From Plasmodium brasilianum (taxonomy: Eukaryota > Apicomplexa > Aconoidasida > Haemosporida > Plasmodiidae), in contig NC_090116.1 in assembly GCF_023973825.1 (NCBI RefSeq), forward strand, positions 970,001-1,034,000: 64,000 nt of DNA, written 5' to 3'. The notes under the pieces are model-generated. The model had not been told where the DNA came from, did no database searches, and saw only the letters and a list, made by a program, of their open reading frames with translations. Below are positions 52,400 through 62,193 of the stretch, one piece after another (the stretch's first letter is position 1; the number at the start of each line of letters is the position of its first letter). A program made the position numbers and the translations under genes.

Positions 52400-55364
52400 T
52401 ATTATTATTATTATTACTATTATTATTATTATTATTACTATTATTATTATTATTACTATTATTATTATTATTATTATCACTAAACATCGAATTAGGAGAT
52501 GTCATCATTTTATTTTTTTTATTATCTATATCTGGAGGTGGGGGGATAATGTTAACCATATTTTTGTTTGGTATATTTGGTAAAGTATTTTCTAAATTTT
52601 TCTCTTTCGTGTCCACATCGCAAATTAACGTGTTCATGTTGTTCAGCCCTTTCATTTGTCTATTTTGCATGGGGTCAACCTGGTTAAAGTGGTTCATCAT
52701 GCTCGGATTGTTAATCATATTCGGGTTGTTCATCATGCTCGGATTGTTAATCATATTCGGATTGTTAATCATATTCGGATTGTTAATCATATTCGGGTTG
52801 TTAATCATATTCGGGTTGTTAATCATATTCGGATTGTTAATCATATTCGGATTGTTAATCATATTCGGATTGTTAATCATATTCGGATTGTTAATCATAT
52901 TCGGATTGTTAATCATATTCGGATTGTTAATCATATTCGGGTTGTTCATACCACCTACACTGCTCATGTTGTTCATTTTCATCTGATTGTCGTTCGGAAG
53001 AAGGACCAGAGCCTTCCTATTACCTGGTGGTGGTATGTTCATATTGTTGTTGTAAAATCTATTATCACTGTATGGAGGTGGTGGAATAGCAAAGCTTGAG
53101 TGATCTGCAATACCATTTGATTGCATAATTTTTTTTTTATTAGAATTGAAAATTTCCCTTGGGTCTTCATGCACAATAGAAATATTGTTATTACTACTAC
53201 TCATTATAAAACCATTTTTTATGGTACCACCATTCACTGAGTTGGACGGGTTATTACTATTACCAATGTGGGTACTACTGTAATTACTATGACTATTAAT
53301 ACCCAATGAATTCGTTTGATTTTCGTTAAACACATTATTACTTCTATTATAAGATACATCATTGTTATTACTGCAAGCACTGTACGACATGTTGTTGGAA
53401 TTTTTTATAATATTGCTTTTAAATGTTGAGGTAGTTAAGTTGTTATTGTAACTAATTAAGTTCATCGAACTGTTCGTTGATAACCCCATAGGATTGGACA
53501 AATTCGTGTTTATAAAATTTTTCATAGATTGAGACACCATCATATTATTATGGTTATCTTCCGTTTGGATCGCACCATTATTACTATTATTGATATTATT
53601 ACTATTATTGATATTATTACTATTATTGATATTATTACTATTATTGATATTATTATTATTATTATTACTATTATTGCTATTATTGCTATTATTATAATTA
53701 TAATTATAATTATTATTGTTATTATTACTATTATTATTACTATTATAATTGTAATTGTTATTGTTATTACTATTATTATTATTAATATTAATGTTGTTAC
53801 TGTTAGTACCGATATGAATACTGTTACTATCTATGTTTTCATAGTCATCATTTGCCAGTGCATTCAATGCTTTGTTATTTGTAAACATGTTGTTTGAACC
53901 TCTATTCTTCATATTTTTCATTTTGTAATCTCTAAATTTTTTATTTTTTTTATTTCCCATCTTTTGCTCCTCCTCATAATAATAAAAACCACTAGAATTG
54001 TAGTTTTTTATGTCATTGTAATTTGCACTTACATTTGCATTTATATTTGCATTTGCATTTATATTTGCATTTGCATCTGCATTTACATCTGCATTTACAT
54101 CTGCATTTACATTTGCATTATACCAAACACTGTTTTGATTAAACATGACTGGATAATCATTTACTCCCCTTTCTTCATATTCATGCTTATTTTTCATATC
54201 TGTACTACTACGATTTCTTCTCTTTATACTAGTATCATCCATATTATATGCCACGCGCTTGGACTTATCATTGTTTGTATTACTCTCATCCTTATCATAC
54301 CTGCCTAAATGATGCGGATGATTAAGACGATCATAATTATAATCATGATCATAATTAAGATGATTATGATGATGGTGCATCATGTTGTTTGCAAATTTCT
54401 GGTCTATCTTTTTTTTGCTGTTACGATAGTTACCATAAAACATTTCATTGCTAACACTTCTACTCCTGTATTCACTCCTTCCTGTCTTGTTAATACTATT
54501 ATTCCGTTTAGAATAATTATCATCCGGACTTACGGATGCATAATTATTTTGATCATTATACCTAACCATGCGTTTACTATTAACAGAAATATTTCTATTT
54601 CTACTCGCATTTTTACTCGCATTTTTACTCGCATTTTTACTCGCATTTTTACTCGCATTTTTACTCGCATTTTTACTCGCATTTTTACTCGCATTCCTGC
54701 TCACGTTTCTGCTCACGTTTCTGCTCATGTTTTTACTCATATTTGTGCTCATGATTTTACTCATGTTTCTGTTTACATGCCTACGAGTAGATGACTCTCT
54801 GTCATACTCACTCCTCTCGTAAGGGTATGCACAGTCCTCATCCTTCCTATCATTGTTTATTTTCCCCTTTCTTTTTTCATCGTATTTTTTATGAGCATCT
54901 TTCCATTCATTGCTTTTTTTTCTACTGTCTTTTTTGTGGTCATACCTTGCATCGTCATGCTTCCACTCGCTTTGCTTCCTTTCAGGATGCCTTATATCTT
55001 CGTACCTTTTATCCTCCTTTTTCGCTCTTTTACGCCTTTCTTCTTCTTCTTCTTCTTCTTCGAATTTCTTTTGTTCATACTTTTTCTCTTCATACTTCTT
55101 TTTATCATGATGTTTTTTACTGTCATATTTGTTAACACTTTTTTTTTTTTCCTCTTCATGTTTTTTATAATGTTTCTTCTCTTCCTCCTTCTTCCTGTTA
55201 CTAGAGTAATCTACATGTTTGTCATCCCCTTTTCGTTTATCATCATATTTTTTGTGTTCATCTTTTTTTCTTTCCTTGGACACTAGATCATTTTTTTTTT
55301 TCCCATCATATCTTTCATTATCTTCATATTTATTACTACTACTGTAGTAGTTTTTCCTTTTCAT
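49728..55364 (-). CDS. giant Asn-rich protein, 1,878 residues (unrecognised)
   Basis: Reverse-strand open frame; the first true ATG is at 55364 (MKRKNYYSSSNKYEDNERYD), because the longer frame begins at GTG. The N-terminal 220 residues are Lys/Asp/Glu/Arg-rich. A (NASK)n repeat follows (54600-54700), then Asn/Tyr/Ser-rich sequence, an (INNPNM)n array (52700-52950), and poly-Asn runs (52320-52480, 53570-53790). The C-terminal 500 residues are less repetitive: LTKEEKLHEWLEQQLVNQTD, ILSDAFHLIPLMSSWRKAPH, a poly-Ser insert, MHEEDFFSNLHFDEKEKFMF and a helical tail. Pro-rich patches (IPPPP) and the domain order suggest an RNA- or actin-associated regulator, but no family is recognised. No signal peptide or membrane span. 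Large Asn-rich nuclear or cytoplasmic proteins are common in the genus. Confidence 0.88.
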
Positions 55365-56678
55365 TTCAACTCGTACGTGTGTTCTTGGTAAAATATGAGT
55401 TTCGTCCAACACTTAGGATCATACGCGATGAGTAGTAGCAAGTACGCAATTAATACAAATATGTACGTAGCTTGTGGTAGTAGTACGTATTATGTAGTTA
55501 GTACCAATGGGTATCTACTTAGTAGGAGTAGGTACATAATTAGCAGTAATACACAAGTACAGTAAATACAAATATTTTGCTCACCTACAATTAGCTATAC
55601 GTTTAAACCGGCGATGTAAAATTTCACCGCTTAAGCAAAAAACATACTCTTCATTTAATTTCAAAAAAAAATAAATAAATAAAATAAATAAGTAAAATAA
55701 ATAAATAAAATATATATATAAAATATATAAATAAATAAAATAAATAAAATAAAAAATAAATAAATAAAACAAGATAAAATTGATAAAATAGATAAAATAA
55801 AAAAAAATTGCTTAACCCAACATTTTCAACTCCAAATGATCGTGAGAAAGCGATTTGAGCGTTCTGGAGGGCGTAGGAAAAAAGTTAATTGTAAAATGGT
55901 AAAATTGTAAAATGGTAAAATTGCAAAATGGTAAAAAAAAAGTCAATATAAAGGTCATTGGGTAGTAAAAGACTCTAGAACTTATAAATACATAACAATA
56001 AACAATATTTAAATTAGCTTCAAAAAAAAAAAAAAAAAAAATTGTACATAGGCGAATATATACATATTATTATATATGTAACATATTACGTACGTCCATA
56101 TGAATATCAGCAAAGATAATTAAAACGTTCGAAATGCAATAAAATAAATAAATAAATATACATATATATAACTATGCTTATTTATGAATATTATGCTAAT
56201 ATATAACTATACTGATTTGCAAATATATGTTTATAATATGTATACGGTTAAACAAAAGGAATGTTAAGATGCTAAAAAAAAAATTGAAAAGGCGAAAAAG
56301 AAAAAATAAAGCAAAATAATTCAAAATAATGTAAAATAAAACAAACCAAAACGAAGAAAAAGTAAAAAAAAAAAAAGCAAAATAAAACAAAATAAAGCAA
56401 AATAAAGCAAAATAAAGCAAAATAAAACAAAATAAAGCAAAAGTAAAAATTTTTCTCAGTCCCTGCTACGCTGTTAATTTATTACAATTTTTTTAAAGCA
56501 AAATTAAGTATATATAAAAAAAAGAAAAATATTTATTTTTACATAAAATATGTAATTATTATGTACGTATGAAAATTACATAAATAAAAACCTAACAATT
56601 GTTTATGAACAAAAATATATATAAATATAGAGAACAAAAAAGATGTTATTGCAGTAAGGTGACTAAGAATATGAGGTC
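55365..56678. other. intergenic region; AAATAAAT and AAAATAAAGC repeats
   Basis: Upstream of the giant Asn-rich gene and of the small candidate at 56679. It contains AATAAATAAAATAA repeats (55660-55800), AAAATTGTAAAATGGT repeats (55890-55935) and AAAATAAAGC repeats (56380-56440). No gene is supported. Confidence 0.65.
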
Positions 56679-57078
56679 ATGCAAGTTCATGGCGGTAAAG
56701 AATTAATGGGGGGCCCTCATGCTATTCAGCAGTTTGTATATATGTATGTATATATATATGTTTATCCCCTTTTCTTTTGCTCCTTTTTAATTTTAAAAAA
56801 CAAATTTTTTGCGGAAACGAGGGAATATCTCAATATGCAGGGGCATAAAGGTACAATGCTTCATTATTTCCTTGCAAATAATATAGGAAAGGAATATAAA
56901 ATAAAAAAAAATTGGATAATAGTTATGAGAACGGATTGTAGAATTTGTAGCATGAACCTAATTGTAGCATTAACTTTTTTAAATAGTTTTTTTGTATTCG
57001 TTTCATAAAAAGAAAGAACAGGTAAACTTCTTGCCCATTTGTAAGAAGAAAGTACCTTTTGCAGAACAAAAACATTAA
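56679..57078 (+). CDS. small spliced protein, three exons, 57 residues (unrecognised)
   Basis: Exons 56679-56731, 56822-56850 and 56987-57078 join in phases 2 and 1 (174 bases, TAA). Exon 1 is unusually GC-rich for the region and reads MQVHGGKELMGGPHAIQ. Exon 2 adds EYLNMQGHK. Exon 3 reads VFLYSFHKKKEQVNFLPICK and KKVPFAEQKH. Introns are 90 and 136 bases, with a microsatellite in the first. The unspliced frame from the same ATG also stays open to 57008 but runs through a TATATG microsatellite, so splicing is preferred. The donors GTTTGT and GTACAA are non-ideal. No family is recognised; the short basic tail is compatible with a complex subunit. Confidence 0.48.
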
Positions 57079-57555
57079 AGCAAAATAAGGAGAAAGAACG
57101 GTACGAACGGGTGTATGTACGTGTACACGCATGTAAATATATTTAGACAGCTTAACTTCAAACAAGCTGTAGTTATGAACATGCAATAGTTTACCACCAT
57201 ATTACAGTTACATAAAAACGGACAGCAATTTTTACATAATTTTAATGTGTATCTTATTTGAAGAGGATATTCATTTAAATGTCCGCGTAAGTTTTGGGAA
57301 CCCCCAAGAATAAGGACATGCTCATGTGTTCATTTGTTCATTTGTTCATTTGTTTGCTTGTTCGTATATTCACATGCCCCTCCATTTATTTCACTTAATC
57401 TTTATCTTTTTTTGCCGCGAAATATCCCTTTTGAGTTTTACCTCATAACGAAATGGAAGAAAAAAAAAAAAAAAAAAAAAATTGTAACCAAAATGAACAT
57501 ATAGAACATATGTTAGAATTCGCAAAAATTAGCATTATTAGTTGCTCTACCACAA

Positions 57556-57590
<35 letters not shown>

Positions 57591-57729
57591 AATAATGAAA
57601 AAGCTATAATATTTTACACGTAGAAATATATGGGCCGTGTGTTAAGTAGATTATTTTTACATTACAAAAAATGCACCGTTCTCAATGGAAAAAGTGGTTA
57701 ACTGCAAATGTGCTCATAAACACGCTTGC

Positions 57730-57975
57730 ATATGCATATACATGTACACATATGCATATACATGTACACATATGCATATATACATACACACATACATACA
57801 TATACATACACACATACATACATATACATACACACATACATACATATACATACACACATACATACATATATACATACATATACACATACATATATATACA
57901 CATACATATATATACACATACATATATATACACATATACACATATACACATACATATATATACACATAGATACAC
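57730..57975. repeat. CATATACATACACACATA microsatellite
   Basis: Compound dinucleotide/tetranucleotide repeat (CATA, CACA, TATA) open in nearly all frames on both strands. It lies in the 1-kb spacer before DCTN5, which also has an (AT)n at 57558-57588 and no supportable gene. Confidence 0.9.
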
Positions 57976-58104
57976 ATGTATGTGGGCTAATTTTTAAGGA
58001 AGAGGAAGTGTCGAAAAAAATAAAAGCGAAGTGATGCAAGATGATGCAGAATTGTAATAAATTACTCGAAGTGCCGCTAACTGCGGTCCATAGTATACAC
58101 ACTC

Positions 58105-58767
58105 CTAAATTTCCGGCGTAAAATTTTTATAGTGCATATAAGGAATGTCCTTTAAAAACATTTCTGCCGATTCTGGCAATAATTTTACAAATTTTGCTGG
58201 ACACCCTGCATATTTAGAAAAAGGTGCAATATTCGTATCATTCGGAATAAACGTATTATCTTTAATAATTACGTTGTCTTTTATTACAACTCGTTCACCA
58301 ATGACACAATTGTTTCCTATGATAACATTATTACCTATAAGAGCTGCTTTAACTATACAATCATTTCCAATATAAACATAATTACCAATACTTACAGGTA
58401 CATATAAACTTTTATTTAATTTGTTTTCCTCATTTGGGTTATTTCTATCAGTATTAATGTGCGCGGTGTTATTTAGACTTTCTTTATTACTTATGAAGCA
58501 AGGACAAATGAGCGTTTTTCTTCCAATGATAACGTATTTTCCAAAATATAAACTGCTCAAATCTCCTCTTAATATAGCTTTATTTTTTATAATAGATTTA
58601 CCTAGCATGTGTATATTTTTCATTCCGCATAAAGTGGAGTCTTTGCACACCTTATTTCCTGATGCTGTTAATATGTAATCCGAACGACTGAATTGTTCAC
58701 ATTTCTGAAATGTAGCTGTGTTGTAAGACTCTACATAACTATCACTGATTAAGTTTGTCAAGTCCAT
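58105..58767 (-). CDS. DCTN5: dynactin subunit 5 (p25)
   Basis: Reverse-strand frame of 220 residues. The start was placed at ATG 58767 (MDLTNLISDSYVESYN), not at the longer upstream frame, which runs through a poly-Phe tract. It shows the family's opening YILTASGNKVCKDSTLCG, and hexapeptide repeats forming a left-handed beta-helix: IIKNKAILRGDLSSLYFGKY, VSIGNYVYIGNDCIV and VIIGNNCVIGERVVI. The conserved tail motif SKYAGCPAKFVKLLPES follows. p25 sits in the pointed-end complex of dynactin, the dynein activator, and helps target cargo. A Asn/Glu insertion (about 118-136) precedes the second set of turns. The match in order and length is convincing. Confidence 0.95.
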   Translation of the reverse strand: MDLTNLISDSYVESYNTATFQKCEQFSRSDYILTASGNKVCKDSTLCGMKNIHMLGKSIIKNKAILRGDLSSLYFGKYVIIGRKTLICPCFISNKESLNNTAHINTDRNNPNEENKLNKSLYVPVSIGNYVYIGNDCIVKAALIGNNVIIGNNCVIGERVVIKDNVIIKDNTFIPNDTNIAPFSKYAGCPAKFVKLLPESAEMFLKDIPYMHYKNFTPEI

Positions 58768-59340
58768 TTTGTCTTTTTTACAGATAACAAGAATGGTACT
58801 TTTATAGAAGAAAATTATGAACGGCAAGAAAAAAAAAAAAAAAAAAAAAATGTACATATGTATATACATATATATACATAAATGGCTAGTTACACACGCA
58901 TAAAAAAAAAAAAGAGATATGAAAAATTCGCCATCTGGAGCGTTAATTGTGTGTGGATGTTTTTGCATCCCTAAGGGCAAAGGAAAATTACGCTTTCGCT
59001 TAAATTAAACATGCCGCAAAATTTGTAGGGTATTTTCCGCTTTATTTTCTGTGTAGTAAGCACATATATATATATATATATGTGTGCGTGTGACTACGTG
59101 TGGTTATATGCATTTTTATACTCCGTCCTGTTATGAACTAAAAAAGGACTTTTGCAAAGTGAAGTATCGGTCTTTATTCATAAATAAGCCAAGAAGTGCA
59201 TACAATGTGAATGATCTTTTTTCATTATTTTGCTTTATTTTGTTTTATTTTGCCATATTTTGCATTATTCTGCTTTATTTTATTTCATTTCATTTTGCTA
59301 TATATGGGGAAGGAGCTTAAGATTGTATCACTTTTACTGC

Positions 59341-59409
<69 letters not shown>

Positions 59410-59977
59410 ACTTGATGTTTTTCACAATTTTGTGGGTGCATTTGCACGATATTGTAACATTCTAAATAAGAAATGCGTTTGTGCAAATGACAAAATATTA
59501 CGTTGACAAAAATATAATAGTAGTTGACTTTACTAAACGACAAATTGGATGAAGGTAAAGAGAATCCTAATTCTTTTGTACAAACAAGGTTATGATAAAA
59601 AAACTATTCATATATATATTCATAATTTTGTTCATGTTCGCTCTTTTATCCTGTGCTTTTATATTTTTAACAGGATATATAAAACAAAAATACATACGTA
59701 TGTACGTACTACATACGTACATGCATACATACATACTTTGCAGTAGAGCGAAATAGCGAAATAGCGAAAGTACGAAAAACACTTAAAAACAAGATAAAAA
59801 TAAAATAAAATTAAATTAACAAGAAATAAAAAGAGGAATAATTTTCGATTATACAGTAATTCGGCCTTCTGCTCAATGTCATGAAAATATGGTAAAAGGG
59901 ATTATCCAGAGGGCTAATACTAATTATAAAGGTAATTACATTTTTTTGAAAATATTAAAAGAATTAATTATATAAAG
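58768..59977. other. intergenic region with T63 homopolymer
   Basis: Divergent spacer between DCTN5 and the PAC4 gene. It holds an A-tract (58831-58850), TTTTGCTTTATTTTG repeats (59220-59300) and a T63 run at 59345-59407. No gene is supported. Confidence 0.7.
59345..59407. repeat. T63 homopolymer
   Basis: Uninterrupted run of 63 thymines, the longest homopolymer in the window, in the divergent spacer between DCTN5 and PAC4. Confidence 0.95.
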
Positions 59978-60983
59978 ATGAATAATAATGAATGCTGTCA
60001 AGCTTTAGAAGAAACAAGCGCAAGCATAACTCTTCCGAAGGAAAACAACTACAAAGGAAACAATATAGAAGGGGTCCATAGATATCATAAAATTTATATG
60101 AGTTATTTGCATTTATACTTTTGCGTTATCGATTTTACCGAAACGATTTTTATTTCTGTAAATGATGAGAATAATGAATTGACAGATTTACAGGTATCCT
60201 ACCCAGTAAAATATGTAAGATGAAAAAGGAGCAGAAAAAACAAAAAAAAAAAAAAAAAATTCCATCGCATATTTATATATATGTATGTGTACTGGTGACT
60301 GATATAGAAAAATGGCAGAAATAAAAGGCATTAAAAAAAAAAGAAAAAAAAAAAGGATAATATTAATAATAACAGTAGTAATAGTAATAATAGTAGTAAA
60401 AAGACTTATAAGGGTAAATGCCTGATATGTAGAGAAGAAACAGCTGCTTTCTGTGGTCAGTTTACTCCTCTTTTACACTATCCAGAATAACACATTTTAT
60501 GCAAATAAGAATCTCATAAATTTCTCTTTTTTTTTTTTTTTTCCTTCATTTTTTTAGGAGGACGCTGACAATACTATTTGCCTGGTGGGGGTACCCCATT
60601 CGTACGGAAACGATATAGCTCGGTTGTTAGGTTAAGCGAATATCCTCAAATGGTTGCATGAATACGTGTGCACGAATATAACATATATATGTGATGAGCA
60701 ACGTCAGTAGAGGTTGTGTTCGAATTGATGGAACAACACATATATATATATATATATATGAACACCCGCAAATGCGCATGTAAAAATGTATAAGAAAAAG
60801 GAAACATTATGCGAGCTTAAACAAACATGTATATGTGGGTATTGTGCTCATTTTATTTCAGGAATAAAATTCAAGATTCCCTTTTATGTGAGTGTCAATG
60901 TGGATGAAAGTGATGAGAACCTAACAAATTTTATTTTTTCAAGTTGCTTAGAAATATTGAAACCTTTACTTAAAAATAGATGA
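59978..60983 (+). CDS. PSMG4: proteasome assembly chaperone 4 (PAC4/PSMG4)
   Basis: Three exons: 59978-60193, 60558-60630 and 60862-60983 (phases 0 and 1, GT-AG), 136 residues, close to the human 123. The order of elements matches PAC4: a beta strand and helix (RYHKIYMSYLHLYFCVIDF), FISVND, then NTICLVGVPHSYGNDIARLL aligning with the STSLLGDTSDTTS region, and FKIPFYVSVNVDES with NLTNFIFSSCLEILKPLL, aligning with the VFVSYNLQNTDSNFALLVENRI region. PAC4 pairs with PAC3 to build the 20S proteasome alpha ring in the cytosol and nucleus. The N-terminal 30 residues are parasite-specific. Intron 1 (364 bases) contains AATAATAGTAGT repeats and poly-A. Sequence identity is low, so the call rests on motif order. 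Confidence 0.85.
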
Positions 60984-61055
60984 TGAGAATGTTAAAAGAG
61001 GAGGGTACCAAGGAGTGTCTCTTGGTTTCAGTCATTCGATCTATTATTTAATTAC

Positions 61056-61091
<36 letters not shown>

Positions 61092-61381
61092 ATGAGTAGA
61101 GGTGCCGCCCCTCTCTATTGGAAGTACCTTTTGGGTCTACATGGATGAAAATGAGATATATATGTATACATATGTGTATATGGTGGTCACTGTACACATA
61201 ATACATATTAATATGTTGCTTTTCTATTGCGCTTTATTTAATCTTACGTTACATGGGATTTATATTTTATAATTTTTAATTAATAAGTATTTGCACAGAT
61301 TTTTTTTTTTTTAAGCACCACTTCGTGCTTTAATATCTTTTTTCATTTTGTACTTACAAGAAACATGTAAACATCAATAAT
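60984..61381. other. spacer with T31 run
   Basis: Contains a poly-T tract at 61060-61090 and AT-rich DNA; no exon is visible before 61334. Confidence 0.55.
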
Positions 61382-61780
61382 ATGCAACTACGAATTTCTT
61401 TAAAAACCCTTTTTTGCGCTAACATTGTAGAGGCCGAGCTGCTGTTCCGTAGTGGGTATAAATGTACATCCGCGCAGCATCGGCCTTTAAAAGGTTTCAC
61501 TACTAAAGATTTAAAAAAAAATAAAATAAAATACGAATATATATTTATATATGCATATGTACATACATGTACATGTACATGTACATGCATACATACATAA
61601 GTACATACATAAGTACATACATATATATATATGTATCAAGTTCGCACAAGATAAAGCGCAGTGTGTTTTTAAAGCTCGCATATTTTAAAAAACGAAAATA
61701 TTGAATATATTGAAATTGTTGAAAAAAGCGAAAGAAGCATGAAAAACGAAACGTTGGTATTTTATAAATGTACGACATGA
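61382..61780 (+). CDS. candidate small spliced gene, two exons, 59 residues
   Basis: Exon 1, 61382-61455, is GC-rich and reads MQLRISLKTLFCANIVEAEL before LFRSG (donor GTATAA, phase 2). Exon 2, 61675-61780 (acceptor TTTAAAG), reads SHILKNENIEYIEIVEKSE and SMKNETLVFYKCTT to TGA. The phase matches. The frame of exon 1 remains open to 61600 through YKCTSAQHRPLKGFTTKDLK, which also looks coding, so an unspliced or differently spliced form is possible. The N-terminus is amphipathic and basic, compatible with mitochondrial targeting. The GC-rich part (61431-61486) can also fold into a hairpin, raising a non-coding RNA alternative. No family is recognised. Confidence 0.38.
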
Positions 61781-61980
61781 AAAGGGGATATAGGTATGAA
61801 ATGATCGGAAGAATTGCAAAAAAGTAGAAATTTTCTCATCTCTTTTATTTTTATTTTTTTTTTTTATTTATAAATATGAAAGAGAAAGATGCGAATTAGT
61901 TAGAAAAAAAAGGAATGTATCACCGCTATAAAACTAAGATGTAGAATAGCATAAGTAGATGTTAAGCGCTAGTAAAAATG
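61781..61980. other. AT-rich spacer
   Basis: Short spacer after the candidate gene at 61382; poly-T and AT-rich sequence only. Confidence 0.4.
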
Positions 61981-62130
61981 ATGATATACATACAAATATA
62001 TAGGTACGTACATACAAATATATAAGTATGTACATACAAATATATAGGTAAATACATACAAATATATAGGTAAATACATACAAATATATAGGTAAATACA
62101 TACAAATATATAGGTACATACATACACATA
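61981..62130. repeat. ACATACAAATATATAGGTAA tandem repeat
   Basis: Six to seven copies of a 22-base unit about 60-210 bases upstream of the tRNase Z start. It is in the promoter or 5' UTR. Confidence 0.9.
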
Positions 62131-62193
62131 TGTAGATATACTTACACGTATGTATAAAAATGCTGCTTAGTAACAACGAAAGGAGATGCAAAT

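Noticed and set aside
55365..55412. Upstream extension of the giant Asn-rich protein
   Set aside because: It begins at GTG directly after a stop; the first ATG is at 55364.
58768..58980. N-terminal extension of DCTN5
   Set aside because: Runs through a poly-T tract encoding Phe; the conserved start MDLTNL lies at 58767.
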